Positions 1 through 9,435 are shown, counted from the first letter of the stretch. The stretch: 64,000 nucleotides of DNA from Bacillota bacterium (GCA_013177945.1 JABLXW010000007.1:48912-112911), one strand, 5' to 3'. A program made the numbers and translations. The notes: a model not told the origin generated them from the letters alone.

Positions 1-47
1 TTCTGATCATCTTCAATTATCAGGATGGTTTTTTCTAACGATGTCAA
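1..47 (-). CDS. Response regulator, N-terminal start only (partial)
   Basis: The first 15 codons of a gene that runs off the left edge on the minus strand. A TTG at 47-45 follows a purine-rich ribosome binding site (GGAGAGGAG at about 51-59) and reads MTSLEKTILIIEDDQ. A hydrophobic strand followed by an acidic pair (ILIIEDD) is how CheY-like receiver domains begin; the acidic pair binds Mg2+ beside the phosphorylated Asp. Output domain and partner kinase lie outside the window. The competing ATG at about 94 opens a frame that stops after 23 codons, so it is not preferred. Confidence 0.6.
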   Translation of the reverse strand, partial: MTSLEKTILIIEDDQ

Positions 48-160
48 GGGTCTCCTCTCCTGCTCCGGTTACCTGTATTGCCATAAATTTATTTTACTTT
101 TCTCCTGCCGCTTGTTAAAGCATACCACTTAATTAAAGAACACCGAATAGCTTCAGAAAA

Positions 161-1279
161 CTAAAGCCCGGCCTCGGCCAGCCTGGCAATGGCTGCAGCA
201 CCCCGCGCTGCCGCGCCCGGAGGCTGAACCAGTCTTCCCTTTTCCCGCATCTGTTCCCGAAAACCATCCGGTGCGCTCAGCAAAAACTCCACCTTTGCCA
301 GCAATTCGTTGTTGCCATAAGCTGCCAAAGCCGCTCCTTTTTGAACAAAATAGGAGGCATTTGCCGCTTCCTGCCCTCCCACCCAGCGGTGGATAAGAAC
401 CGGTAAACCCAGCGCTGCGGCTTCCGCGAGGGTGAGAGCGCCTGCTTTGGTAATGATTAAATCTGCAGCTGACATAACCGGCGCCACCCTCTCCGTGTAA
501 CCGATAATTTTAAAATTCGGGCAGCTCCCAAGTTCTCTGCTTAGTTTCCTGTATAAACCGCAATCCCTGCCCGTAAGCACAACCACCTGCAGCTCATTCT
601 GAAAGCGGAGCAGCTCCCGCGCCACCCTGCCCACGTCACCGAGGCGGGCATAACTGCCCCCCGCAACAAGAACCACCGGAAGATCGTTTCTCAGTCCTAA
701 GGCGGCACGCGCCCGCGTCCGGTGTACAGGCTCTTCAAATTCCGGGTGCACCGGAATCCCAACAGGGAGGATGCGTTCAGGCGGCACTCCCCGCTTTTCC
801 AGGGATACCTTGACGTCACCGGTCGCCACCAGGTAAAGATCTACTGCAGGGTGGCACCATTCGGCATGAACAGCAAAATCGGTAATCACCATCACAAGGG
901 GGAACTTCAGTTTTTTCCTTATTTTGATTTCGCCACAGATCCGGCCCGGGGTCGGGAACGTAGCCACGACCACGTCAGGCATGGCGCGCAGCAGCCTCTG
1001 CATGGTCGGGAACCCCAGGTAATCCGACAAATAACAACCTGAGCGAGGCTCCGGCTTATCCGTGAACCGGTAAAACCAGTCGTAAAAAAAGGGAGCTTGG
1101 GACACGCATTGAAGATAGAAGACCCGCATCAGGGCATCAAGAGAGGGGTGAAGAAGGTGGACAAAGTCGGAAACCTGGACTTCCCAGGCGGGATTTCTTT
1201 TTTCGATTGCCGATTTTAAAGCCCTTGCCGCGCGCCGGTGGCCCTCCCCGTAGGGCGCGCTCAGGATCTGCACGAGCAT
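161..1279 (-). CDS. MGDG synthase / UgtP-like glycosyltransferase
   Basis: A 372-residue GT28-family glycosyltransferase. The N-terminal half (about 15-175) looks like the MGDG-synthase N domain, starting with a glycine-rich, His-containing loop (APYGEGHRRAA). The C-terminal half (about 200-350) is the nucleotide-sugar-binding half, with VLVAGGSYARLGD and ITKAGALTLAEAAALG; the latter is the conserved sugar-nucleotide motif of the MurG/UgtP family. Such enzymes act at the inner face of the membrane and put sugars on diacylglycerol to make glycolipids. MurG itself is less likely because the N domain is of the MGDG type. The start ATG follows a GGGTGA-like site. It stands alone, head-to-head with the following amidohydrolase. 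Acceptor and sugar cannot be read from sequence. Confidence 0.8.
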   Translation of the reverse strand: MLVQILSAPYGEGHRRAARALKSAIEKRNPAWEVQVSDFVHLLHPSLDALMRVFYLQCVSQAPFFYDWFYRFTDKPEPRSGCYLSDYLGFPTMQRLLRAMPDVVVATFPTPGRICGEIKIRKKLKFPLVMVITDFAVHAEWCHPAVDLYLVATGDVKVSLEKRGVPPERILPVGIPVHPEFEEPVHRTRARAALGLRNDLPVVLVAGGSYARLGDVGRVARELLRFQNELQVVVLTGRDCGLYRKLSRELGSCPNFKIIGYTERVAPVMSAADLIITKAGALTLAEAAALGLPVLIHRWVGGQEAANASYFVQKGAALAAYGNNELLAKVEFLLSAPDGFREQMREKGRLVQPPGAAARGAAAIARLAEAGL

Positions 1280-1473
1280 AATCTCACCCGATCCCTGCAG
1301 CTGAGAAACAGTAGATGGTGCAAGAAACAGTTTATACCAGAATTGGTAACAAGAGTTTAAACAAAATGTAAACAGTTTGTAACAAGGAAAAGGGTTTTTT
1401 TAAGGTAGGCAGAATAAATTCAAGCAAAGGGGTTATTCGGAAGAGTGATCCGGCACACTTAGGGGGGAGAGCC

Positions 1474-2307
1474 ATGAGAATCGACGTCCACGTGCATATC
1501 CTGTCTCCGGATTTCATCCGGGACATCCAGAGGAACCTGGAACGGGACGCCCACTTTAAGCTGCTTCACGAGGGTCCGAAAGCCAAATTTGCAACAGCCG
1601 AGGACGTCCTGGCCAATATGGAGAAAACGGGGATCGACAGGTCCGTAGTGTTTTCCTTCCCCTACCGCGACCTGGGGATGTGCCGGGAGGGGAACGACTA
1701 CATCATTGAAACGGTGAGACGCTACCCCGACCGGTTTATCGGCTTTGCGGTCGTTCCACCCCAGGAGTCGGGGATGGAGCAGGAGCTGATCCGCTGCCGG
1801 GAAGCCGGGCTGAAAGGGGCAGGAGAGATCATCCCTGCCGCCGTCCACGTTGACATCTCCGACCAGAAGCAGGTGGGGCGCTTCGCCGGGGTTTGCCGGG
1901 AGCTCGACTTTCCCATCCTGATGCACGCAAACGAACTGGTAGGCCACTACTACCCGGGCAAAGGAAAAATGGGGCCCGAACACGCCTACCACTTTGCCGT
2001 CAACAACCCGGAAAACAAGATCATTTTCGCCCACTGGGGAGGAGGGCTCTTCTTCTACGAGTTGATGCCGGAGCTTCGGACCTCCTTAAGCCACGTTTAC
2101 TACGACACGGCAGCCTCCCCCTTCCTCTTCCGGCCGCAGGTCTACGAAGCCGCCCGGCTTGCCGGGGCGCTTCCCAGGGTCCTGCTGGGGAGCGACTTCC
2201 CGCTTCTGTCGCCGGCGCGCTACTACAAAGAGTGGGAGCAGACAAACCTCACAGAGGAGGAAAGGGCCGGCATCTGGGGGGAAAATGCGGCCCGCCTTCT
2301 TCTTTAA
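1474..2307 (+). CDS. Amidohydrolase (amidohydrolase_2 / PF04909 type)
   Basis: A 277-residue TIM-barrel metal hydrolase or decarboxylase. The metal-binding HxH is at residues 6-8 (DVHVH). Further ligands fit the family: a His in LMHANE (about 155), FAHWGGG (about 190) and a late Asp in LLGSDFPLL (about 240). Members cut C-N bonds or decarboxylate aromatic acids such as acroyl-type and resorcylate-like compounds; the substrate is not predictable here. The start is clear, with a GGGGGGAGAG-type ribosome binding site just before the ATG. The gene is isolated, so context gives no pathway. Confidence 0.8.
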   Translation: MRIDVHVHILSPDFIRDIQRNLERDAHFKLLHEGPKAKFATAEDVLANMEKTGIDRSVVFSFPYRDLGMCREGNDYIIETVRRYPDRFIGFAVVPPQESGMEQELIRCREAGLKGAGEIIPAAVHVDISDQKQVGRFAGVCRELDFPILMHANELVGHYYPGKGKMGPEHAYHFAVNNPENKIIFAHWGGGLFFYELMPELRTSLSHVYYDTAASPFLFRPQVYEAARLAGALPRVLLGSDFPLLSPARYYKEWEQTNLTEEERAGIWGENAARLLL

Positions 2308-2448
2308 AAGTTCACCTGCTCCCCCTCGCCAGGCAACAGGCAGGGCGCGCTCCCGTACCGCCCCGGCGGCAGACCGCAAGGCTTCACCGGTTTTTATTTT
2401 ATTCTATATTCTAGCATTTTCCGGGAACTGCGAAAAGTTGACGGCTTT

Positions 2449-3591
2449 TTACGGCTGCCAGGCAGCGTCTCCGGCTCCGGAAGCAACCTTTTTGGGGGAG
2501 GCCGCGTCGGCCCCGGCAACGTAGAGGTCCCACTTGAACCCGTCCTCCCCGGCGGCCTTCGCAAGGAGAATCTTCTTTCCGTCCGGGGAGACCTCGAGCC
2601 AGCTCGCCCAGCCGGGCACCTCCGCAAAAGGCGAGGCCTCCCCTGTCGCCACATGCAGCACTTCGTACCTGGGAACCTGCAGCTGGGCCTGGGGTGCGTA
2701 GACAAGGGACTCGCCCCCGGGCAGCCACTGCGGATCCCCTGCCGTGGGGGAGAGCACGGCCTTCTTCATCCCCGACTTCCGGTCGAGCAGCCACCAGCAG
2801 CTTCCTTCCCCGGCGGGCTCCGCATAGATCAGCGCATACCTGCCGTCCGGAGACCAGAGGGCCTCAACGGGGGCCTCCCCGCTTGCCCAGATTACCTGGC
2901 TGAAAAGCTCCTCCGGCTCTCCTCCCGCCGCGGGAAGGGTGACAAGGCGCGCTTTGACTCTCCCTCCTTCCCCTTCACCGGCGGTGATCCAGAAACTGAT
3001 CCTGTTTTCCCGGGGAATCTGCCGGGGGTGCCACACCCTCTCGTTCCCGCCTTTCCCGGACGTATACAGAACGCGCGCGCGGAAAACATCCCCCTCCTCC
3101 CGCGCCACCCAGATCGTGTCCAGGCTCGCCAGGACAAGGGAATCTCCCTCCGGGAGCCAGGCCATCTCCCCCGGCTCCAGGGGAAGGGGACCCTGGGGGC
3201 CCAGCACGGGCTTAACCTTCCCTTTGAGATCCAGTACCCCGGCATAGCCCGTTACCCACTCCCCGCTGCGTTCAACTGCGGTCAAGACCGCGATTCGCTC
3301 ACCGTCCGGCGCCCAGGCCCCCAGCGCCATGCTTCCGGTTCTGCCGATTTTACGCGCTCCTTCCCCTGATGCCCTGACGACCCAGATGCACCCCTCCTGC
3401 TCGTAAGCGAGCAGGCGCTCCTCCGGGAGGATCTCCCGTCCCTGCTTAACCGGACCTCCCCGCCCGGGGCCGGCCTCCCGCGCGCCCCGGCACCCGCTCC
3501 CTGCAGCCAAAAGCAGCGCGCTGATTAAAAAGCAGAAAAATAAGGACCAGAACTTTCCTCCGTGCCGCTTGCTTCCTCCCAACTTCACCAT
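2449..3591 (-). CDS. Beta-propeller (TolB/WD40-like) lipoprotein
   Basis: About 380 residues with a lipoprotein signal: positively charged start, hydrophobic stretch and lipobox LAAGSGC with the lipid-modified Cys near residue 34. The rest holds repeated blades with the PDG/SPDG signature (WAPDGERIAVL, WSPDGRYALIY, VSPDGKKILLA), which is typical of TolB-like six-bladed propellers. It is therefore an outer-face membrane-anchored protein, probably a binding or scaffolding protein rather than an enzyme; no catalytic residues stand out. The listed ATG directly abuts AAGGAG; a TTG three codons later (3582) is better spaced and may be the real start. Convergent with the upstream hydrolase. Confidence 0.7.
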   Translation of the reverse strand: MVKLGGSKRHGGKFWSLFFCFLISALLLAAGSGCRGAREAGPGRGGPVKQGREILPEERLLAYEQEGCIWVVRASGEGARKIGRTGSMALGAWAPDGERIAVLTAVERSGEWVTGYAGVLDLKGKVKPVLGPQGPLPLEPGEMAWLPEGDSLVLASLDTIWVAREEGDVFRARVLYTSGKGGNERVWHPRQIPRENRISFWITAGEGEGGRVKARLVTLPAAGGEPEELFSQVIWASGEAPVEALWSPDGRYALIYAEPAGEGSCWWLLDRKSGMKKAVLSPTAGDPQWLPGGESLVYAPQAQLQVPRYEVLHVATGEASPFAEVPGWASWLEVSPDGKKILLAKAAGEDGFKWDLYVAGADAASPKKVASGAGDAAWQP

Positions 3592-3806
3592 CTCCTTACA
3601 GAATTTCCATTTTTATTCGCCGCCCAAGGTCCAGATCCTGCTTCAACCGTTCTCCCTGGTTCCCCGCTCCTTTTATGTTTAGTTTTCCAATCAAATTCAG
3701 ATTAAGGAAGGACACCCCGGGAAAAGATAAAAATAAATTTTGATTGGACAGCAACCGGCAAGAGATGGTAAAATTGGGTAAACAACATGAAAGGAGAGTG
3801 CGGGCC

Positions 3807-5309
3807 GTGCGTGTCTTGCTGGTTTACCCCAGGTACCCGGAGAGCTTCTGGAGCTTCAAGTACGCCCTCAAGTTCATCAGCAAAAAGGCCGCCTATCCCC
3901 CGCTGGGGCTCTTAACCGTTGCCGCGATGCTCCCCCCCGGCTGGGAAAAAAGGCTGATCGACCTGAACGTGAAAAGGCTCACCGACGAGGACCTGATATG
4001 GGCCGACTGCGTCTTCATCAGCGCGATGGCGATCCAGAGAAGCTCCGTCAATGAAATCCTGGCGCGCTGCAAATCCCTGGGAGTCAAGACCGTGGCGGGA
4101 GGGCCCCTCTTCACCACCGAACCTGAAGCCTTTGAAGAGGCCGACCACCTGGTCCTGAACGAAGCCGAAGCCACGCTCCCCGCGTTTCTGGAGGATCTGG
4201 AAAAAGGGTGCGCCCGGCACATTTACACAAGCAGCGAAAGGCCCGACCTGTCCAGGACGCCAGCGCCGGCGTGGGAGCTCATCGACTTCCGGGACTACGC
4301 TTCCATGAGCATCCAGTTTTCAAGGGGCTGCCCTTACGACTGCGAGTTCTGCAACATCACCTCACTGTACGGGCGCAGGCCCCGTTTAAAGAGCAGGGAG
4401 CAGCTGCTGCGGGAGCTGGACTCCCTTTACGGGCACGGCTGGCGGGGGAGCGTCTTCGTCGTCGACGACAACTTCATCGGCAACAAGGCCAGACTGAAGA
4501 AAGAGGTCCTCCCGGCCCTGATCGAGTGGATGGAAAGGCGCAGGCACCCGTTTTCTTTCATCACGGAGACCTCGATCAACCTGGCGGATGACGAAGAGCT
4601 GATGGATCTGATGAGGAGGGCAGGATTCACCCACGTCTTCATCGGGATCGAGACGCCAAGCGAGGAGAGCCTGAGGGAATGCAACAAGTTCCACAACATG
4701 AACCGGAACCTCCTCGCCTCGGTAAAAAAGATCCAGAACCACGGCTTCCAGGTAAGCGCAGGGTTCATCGTGGGCTTCGACAGCGACACCCCCTCCATCT
4801 TCGAGAGGCAAATCAGCTTCATCCAGAAGAGCGGAATCGTCACCGCCATGGTCGGCCTGCTCAACGCCCCCAGGGGAACGCGATTATTTGAACGCCTGAA
4901 AAGAGAAAAGCGGCTGCTGCCCAACTTCTCGGGCAACAACACCGACTTTTCCCTCAACTTCATTCCTAAAATGAATCCCCAGATGCTGCTGGAGGGCTAC
5001 AGGAAGATCGTCACGACCATCTACTCCCCGGGGCCTTACTACGAGCGGATCTGGGAGTTTTTCAAAGAATTCAAGCCCGCAAGAAGGGCGAGAATCACCC
5101 AGCTTCGGCTCTGCTACCTGGCGGCCCTCTTCAAGGCGATGTTCTACCTGGGAATCCTCGATAAGGGAAGAAGGCATTACTGGAAGCTTCTTCTGAAGAC
5201 CCTTGTGCGGCGCCCGCGCTTCCTTCCGGATGCCATTACCTTTGCAATTTACGGCTTCCACTTCCGAAAAATTTTCAACACCCAACCTGCCGCTCAAGCA
5301 GGCAAATAA
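3807..5309 (+). CDS. B12-binding radical SAM protein with DUF4070-like tail (HpnP-like family)
   Basis: About 500 residues. The N-terminal B12-binding fold (about 1-130) is followed by a radical SAM core with C175, C179 and C182 in RGCPYDCEFC, which bind the [4Fe-4S] cluster that cleaves SAM. A glycine-rich SAM site (FIGIETPSEESL) follows and the C-terminal third resembles DUF4070. This architecture is shared with cobalamin-dependent methylases such as the hopanoid C-2 methylase HpnP, but many relatives have unknown targets, so no specific reaction is claimed. The longest frame begins at a TTG at 3744; the GTG at 3807 is chosen because AAGGAG at 3791-3796 is correctly spaced and the B12 domain begins there. 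Single gene. Confidence 0.8.
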   Translation: MRVLLVYPRYPESFWSFKYALKFISKKAAYPPLGLLTVAAMLPPGWEKRLIDLNVKRLTDEDLIWADCVFISAMAIQRSSVNEILARCKSLGVKTVAGGPLFTTEPEAFEEADHLVLNEAEATLPAFLEDLEKGCARHIYTSSERPDLSRTPAPAWELIDFRDYASMSIQFSRGCPYDCEFCNITSLYGRRPRLKSREQLLRELDSLYGHGWRGSVFVVDDNFIGNKARLKKEVLPALIEWMERRRHPFSFITETSINLADDEELMDLMRRAGFTHVFIGIETPSEESLRECNKFHNMNRNLLASVKKIQNHGFQVSAGFIVGFDSDTPSIFERQISFIQKSGIVTAMVGLLNAPRGTRLFERLKREKRLLPNFSGNNTDFSLNFIPKMNPQMLLEGYRKIVTTIYSPGPYYERIWEFFKEFKPARRARITQLRLCYLAALFKAMFYLGILDKGRRHYWKLLLKTLVRRPRFLPDAITFAIYGFHFRKIFNTQPAAQAGK

Positions 5310-5327
5310 GCCCGGGTTTTCGCGCGG

Positions 5328-6650
5328 CTACAGGCGGATCCGCTGCCAGCGCCCCCGCTGAAACTGGGCAGTGATCAGCAGGGCGCGAACCAGCCAGTCG
5401 AAAGCGGTAATCAGCCAGATGACGGGAAGCCCAAAGGAAAAAACGTAAATCGAGAGGTAGAAAAGGGGAAGGCGCAGGAGCCAGGTGCTCAGGACCGTAA
5501 TCAACATCGGGGTGCGGGTATCCCCCGCCCCCCGCAGGGCGCCGGCCAGAACCATCTCCAGAGCAATGGTCGGCTGCTCGAAGGCGGCAATCCGGAGGCA
5601 CAGGGAGCCCAGGGCAACCACACTCGGGTCCCGGGCAAAAACCCGGATCACATACTCCGGAAGAAAAAGAAATGTAAGGGAAATTCCGCACATCACAAGA
5701 AGGGCGATTTTCGCGGCCTCCCAGCCATGGCGGTGCGCCTGGGCGTACTTTCGCGCCCCCAGGCTCTGCCCCACCAGCGTGGTGGCGGCCACCGCGAAGC
5801 CGTAGCCGGGCATGTAGGACAGGGATTCTGCCGTCAGCGCCACCTGGTGCGCGGCAAAGGCCAGAGTGCCCAGGCCGGCCAGCATGAGGCTCCCGACAAT
5901 TCTGCCCAGGCTGAGAAGCGCTTCTTCGAAACCTGCAGGAACGCTCAGCTTGAAAATCCTGGAGATCAACACCCTATCGATGCTGATGAAATCGGTAAAG
6001 CGGACCCTGAGAGGGGTCAGCCCCGAGGCCAGCAGGTACAAAACCAGGATGCACCCCACGGTTTGGGCAAAGGCCGTGGCAAGGGCCGCGCCCCGGACGC
6101 CCAGAGCAGGGAAACCGAATTTCCCGAAGATCAAAACGTAGTCTGCCCCAACGTGAAGGAGATTGGTGAACCCTGCAACCAGCAGGGGGATTTTGGTGAG
6201 CCCGGCGCCCCGAAAGATTCCGTTGCCGACGAAAAGCAAAAGGGCAAAAGCAGCAGGGGTCCCGGCGATCTGGAGGTAGCCGGCCGCAAGCCGCCGGACC
6301 TGGAATTCAAAGCGAAACAGGTTCAAGATCTGCGGGGCAAAAAAGAGCGCGACGAGCCCGAACCCTGCTCCGATCAAAAGGGCAAGGAAGAGGGCCTGCC
6401 CCGCGACCCGGCTCGCCCGCTCCCGATCCCCGGCTCCGACGGCACGGGCGATCAGGGCGGTTGCTCCTGCCGCCAGGGCAGAAAAAACGAAAAGAGCCGA
6501 AAAATAAAGCTGCGCACCCAGACCGACGGCAGCCAGGGCCCGGGGGCCGAGACGGCCCACAAAGGCCACATCCACGATGTCCAGGAGCATGTAGAGCATC
6601 ATTTCCAGCACAGCCGGCCAGGCCAGGGCAAAGATCTTTCTTCTGATCAT
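5328..6650 (-). CDS. MATE-family multidrug/Na+ efflux transporter
   Basis: A 440-residue integral membrane protein with about 12 hydrophobic segments arranged as two MatE repeats (about 10-170 and 235-395). The N-terminal ALAWPAVLEMML and the paired GAGDT-type loop near the C-terminal half are characteristic (RGAGDTRTPMLI). MATE pumps export cationic drugs or metabolites by Na+ or H+ antiport. A well spaced AGGAG precedes the ATG. It converges with the radical SAM gene (19 bp gap), so the two are not co-transcribed. Substrate unknown. Confidence 0.9.
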   Translation of the reverse strand: MIRRKIFALAWPAVLEMMLYMLLDIVDVAFVGRLGPRALAAVGLGAQLYFSALFVFSALAAGATALIARAVGAGDRERASRVAGQALFLALLIGAGFGLVALFFAPQILNLFRFEFQVRRLAAGYLQIAGTPAAFALLLFVGNGIFRGAGLTKIPLLVAGFTNLLHVGADYVLIFGKFGFPALGVRGAALATAFAQTVGCILVLYLLASGLTPLRVRFTDFISIDRVLISRIFKLSVPAGFEEALLSLGRIVGSLMLAGLGTLAFAAHQVALTAESLSYMPGYGFAVAATTLVGQSLGARKYAQAHRHGWEAAKIALLVMCGISLTFLFLPEYVIRVFARDPSVVALGSLCLRIAAFEQPTIALEMVLAGALRGAGDTRTPMLITVLSTWLLRLPLFYLSIYVFSFGLPVIWLITAFDWLVRALLITAQFQRGRWQRIRL

Positions 6651-6942
6651 GGACCCATCTCCTGGAGTTTATTATTTCTTGCCCCGCCCGGGTTCTTCCT
6701 CTTTCCGGCGCCTTCTTCCCATCTACATCACGGCCGCATCAGTTCCCTGCTTCCCGCCAGGCCAGGATTGCCCGCCCCGGAAGCTTGCATTGCCTCCAGA
6801 TCACCCTTAAAATAAATTTTAGCCGGAGAGCGAGCCTGGACGCTCTGCAAGGAATCCGGATGACTGGATCATCGATCCTTTGCCGGTGCTGCTCGAAGCG
6901 GCGTGAATGCAGCTCAAAATTTAAGTTGAGGGAGTGAAAAGA
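6651..6942. other. Intergenic leader, no gene seen
   Basis: About 290 bp between the divergent MATE gene and the pyruvate-kinase-C-domain gene. A long minus-strand frame crosses it but has no family resemblance and is read as a shadow. The segment near 6780-6900 is long enough for a structured 5' leader, but no recognised riboswitch pattern was found. Confidence 0.4.
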
Positions 6943-7488
6943 ATGTACTGGGAACAGAAGGGGCGGGTGAACACTGCAGCAACGGCGGAACTGGCCGTGA
7001 AGAGAGCGCAGGAACTCAAGATCCGCCACCTCGTGGTTGCCTCCAACAGCGGCTTTACTGTTGAGCACTTCCTGGACAAGGGCCTGGAGGTGGTCTGCGT
7101 CACCCACCACGTGGGGTTCACGGGGCCCGGGGAGGACGAGATGTCCGCCCAGGTGAGGCAGCGCCTGCAGGACAAAGGCGTGAAAATCCTGACCACCACC
7201 CACCTCCTGGCGGGGGTCGACCGCGCCCTGCGCAATAAGTTCGGCGGCGTCTACCCGGCGGAAATCATCGCCCAGACGCTCCGGATGTTCGGACAGGGCG
7301 TGAAGGTCTGTGTGGAAATTGCCGGAATGGCCCTTGATGCCGGACTCATCCCCTACGGGGAAGAGGTGATCGCAGTTGGAGGCTCCGGGACCGGCGCCGA
7401 CACTGCAGTGGTCATCGTCCCTGCCCATTCCAACAACTTCTTCGACACCAAGATCAAGGAGATCATCTGCAAGCCCCGGGAGTTTTAG
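6943..7488 (+). CDS. Stand-alone pyruvate kinase C-terminal (alpha/beta) domain protein
   Basis: About 181 residues matching the C-terminal regulatory domain of pyruvate kinase (PK_C) without the catalytic barrel: N-terminal TAATAELAVKRAQEL, then an alpha/beta fold with LVVASNSGFTV and a late VGGSGTGADTAVV loop. Such stand-alone proteins occur across Clostridia and archaea; their role is unknown, with ligand sensing the likely theme. The start was set at the ATG at 6943, eight bases after GAGGGAG, rather than the GTG inside that site. Its stop overlaps the stop of the convergent deacetylase gene. Confidence 0.75.
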   Translation: MYWEQKGRVNTAATAELAVKRAQELKIRHLVVASNSGFTVEHFLDKGLEVVCVTHHVGFTGPGEDEMSAQVRQRLQDKGVKILTTTHLLAGVDRALRNKFGGVYPAEIIAQTLRMFGQGVKVCVEIAGMALDAGLIPYGEEVIAVGGSGTGADTAVVIVPAHSNNFFDTKIKEIICKPREF

Positions 7489-8264
7489 GAGCGTTTCTTC
7501 TTCTGAATTCCGCTGTGCCTTTCGATGTAGTATTCTCCCTTGATGAGGAGTTCGGAGATGGGTACAATCCTGTAGCCCTGCTCCTTGAGCTCTTTGAGGA
7601 TGACCGGAAGCGCCTCGGGGGTGTACCGGGCGTTGTTGTGAAAGAGCACGATGGCGCCGGGGTGGGCAAGCTGCAGAACACGGTCGACCACCGCCTCGGC
7701 GCCGGCTTCCTGCCAGTCCAGGGAATCGACGCTCCACTGGATGACCTCATACCCCAGGCTGCGGGCGGTCCGGATCACATCGTTGCTGTATTCCCCGAAC
7801 GGAGGGCGGAAAAGCCGCGTCCGCTTCCCGGTCAACCTGTAGATCATCTCTTCGTTCTCCAGCAGCTCCTTTTTCAGCTCCTCCTGAGACAGGGAGGCGC
7901 AGTGGGGATGGGTTGTGCTGTGGTTCCCCAGCTCGTGCCCTGCGGCAGCGATTTTCTTCACCACTTCCGGGTATTTTTTCACCCAGATTCCGGTCAGAAA
8001 AAAGGTCGTTTTCAGGTCGTGTTCTTTCAAAATCTCCAGCAAGCGAGGGGTGTAATCGGCCCCCCAGGCCGCATCAAAGGAAATGGCGAGCTTTTTTTCT
8101 TTCGTATCAACCGCGTAAATGGGAACCTCCCGGTCGAGCCCTGCCAGAACGCCGGCGACCCGCCCCGCCAGCCCGGTGCAACAAAAGATCCCGGCCAGGA
8201 AAACCATCCCGGCAACGGCTCCCCAACGCAGCAGGACATGCCTCCTTAAAAAAATTAAGCGCAC
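7485..8264 (-). CDS. Polysaccharide deacetylase, PdaB-like
   Basis: A 259-residue CE4-family deacetylase. A membrane anchor spans about residues 12-32. The NodB domain carries the metal and catalytic motifs SFDAAWGADY (Asp64), HSTTHPH (about 115-121) and RPPFGEY. The SFDAAWG form of the first motif is typical of the PdaB group, which in spore formers remodels peptidoglycan or cortex on the outer face of the membrane. The GTG start follows GGGGAGGTG at good spacing. Substrate is inferred only from the family. Confidence 0.85.
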   Translation of the reverse strand: MRLIFLRRHVLLRWGAVAGMVFLAGIFCCTGLAGRVAGVLAGLDREVPIYAVDTKEKKLAISFDAAWGADYTPRLLEILKEHDLKTTFFLTGIWVKKYPEVVKKIAAAGHELGNHSTTHPHCASLSQEELKKELLENEEMIYRLTGKRTRLFRPPFGEYSNDVIRTARSLGYEVIQWSVDSLDWQEAGAEAVVDRVLQLAHPGAIVLFHNNARYTPEALPVILKELKEQGYRIVPISELLIKGEYYIERHSGIQKKKRS

Positions 8265-8352
8265 GGGACCACCTCCCCTGCTTTCTTCTAGAAGTATTTT
8301 ATTCCGGCGGAGGCGGCATCATGCGCTTTTTTCTTTTTCGCAGCCGAAACTT

Positions 8353-9384
8353 TTACGGCAGAACAAAGACTCCTTTCAGCATATCCTGCTGCTTGGCCCG
8401 GGAAATGGCATCCTGCACCTGGTCCAGGTGAAACCGGTCCGAAATCAGGTCATCCACAACAATCCTTCCCTCCCCAAGCAGCTTTAGGGCGGCCTCGAAA
8501 TCGGCCGGGGTGGAGGCGAAATTCCCCGTAATCACGATCTCTTCGTTGCGGATACGGGCAGGGTCGAGCTGGATGAAACCCGCCGCGGGCCCCCCGAAAA
8601 TGTTCAGGATCCCGCCTTTCCGCACCATCGGCAGGGATGCTTCGATCACCTCGGGGATGCCCAGAGCAATGATCACAACCTCCGCCCCGTCGCCCCGCGT
8701 TATTTTCTTGACTTCTTTCACGGGATCAACCCGCCCGGCGTCAATCACCTCGTCGGCGCCCATCTGGGCGGCGTAATTCAAGCGTCTGGCCAGCTTGTCG
8801 ATCATGATCACCTGCGCCCCTTTTTCCTTGTTCACCTTGAGGTGAAGGAGCCCCATCGGGCCCGATCCCACGACCACCACGCGGGCTCCGGGAGCCACCC
8901 GGTTGGTGCGGGCGGCTGCCACGCAGCAGGACAGGGGTTCGGTAAGCGCGGCGGCCTCAAAGCTTAAATGCTCAGGGATCGGAAGAATCCCCCCGTGCGC
9001 CACGATCTGGCGCGGGATCAGCACATACTCTGCAAACCCCCCGGTGATCCCGTCGGCCAGCCCAAACCTCTGGCTGCACAGATTCTGCCGGCCCTGCAGG
9101 CAGTAGTCGCACCTCCCGCAAAACGCATAAGGGAAAACCACAACCCTCTGGCCGCTCTCGAAGCCGGCCGCATGTTTCCCCACGGCCGCAATCTCACCGG
9201 CAACTTCATGCCCCAGAATCTGCGGAAGCCTGCGGGGCGCCCCCTGGCCCAGGAGGCTCTTGATGTCGTCGGCCGAAATCCCTGCAGCCCGGACGCGGAG
9301 CACCACCTCGCCGGGCCCCGGGCAGGGATCGGGAACCTCCTCAAGCCTGATGTCGTTTTTTCCGTACATTACTGCGGCCTTCAC
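8353..9384 (-). CDS. Zinc-type medium-chain dehydrogenase with Cys-to-Ser at the catalytic zinc site
   Basis: A 343-residue MDR-family dehydrogenase of the sorbitol/threonine dehydrogenase group. The structural-zinc cysteines are all present (C89, C92, C95, C103). The NAD(P) loop is GSGPMG and the second zinc ligand His59 (GHE) is kept. The first catalytic-zinc ligand, normally Cys in a GxCGxD motif, is Ser37 here (AAGISADD). This could lower zinc affinity or change the reaction, or Ser may be compensated by a water. GTG start after GAGGAGG. It lies 51 bp downstream of trpF on the same strand and could be co-transcribed. Substrate unknown. Confidence 0.8.
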   Translation of the reverse strand: MKAAVMYGKNDIRLEEVPDPCPGPGEVVLRVRAAGISADDIKSLLGQGAPRRLPQILGHEVAGEIAAVGKHAAGFESGQRVVVFPYAFCGRCDYCLQGRQNLCSQRFGLADGITGGFAEYVLIPRQIVAHGGILPIPEHLSFEAAALTEPLSCCVAAARTNRVAPGARVVVVGSGPMGLLHLKVNKEKGAQVIMIDKLARRLNYAAQMGADEVIDAGRVDPVKEVKKITRGDGAEVVIIALGIPEVIEASLPMVRKGGILNIFGGPAAGFIQLDPARIRNEEIVITGNFASTPADFEAALKLLGEGRIVVDDLISDRFHLDQVQDAISRAKQQDMLKGVFVLP

Positions 9385-9435
9385 GATTAGCCCTCCTCTT
9401 TTTCTGTTCTCATCTTTGAATGCCTTGCGCCGGGA

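Noticed and set aside
6739..7737. 332-codon minus-strand frame
   Set aside because: Lies opposite the pyruvate-kinase-C-domain gene; arginine/proline-rich without family motifs.
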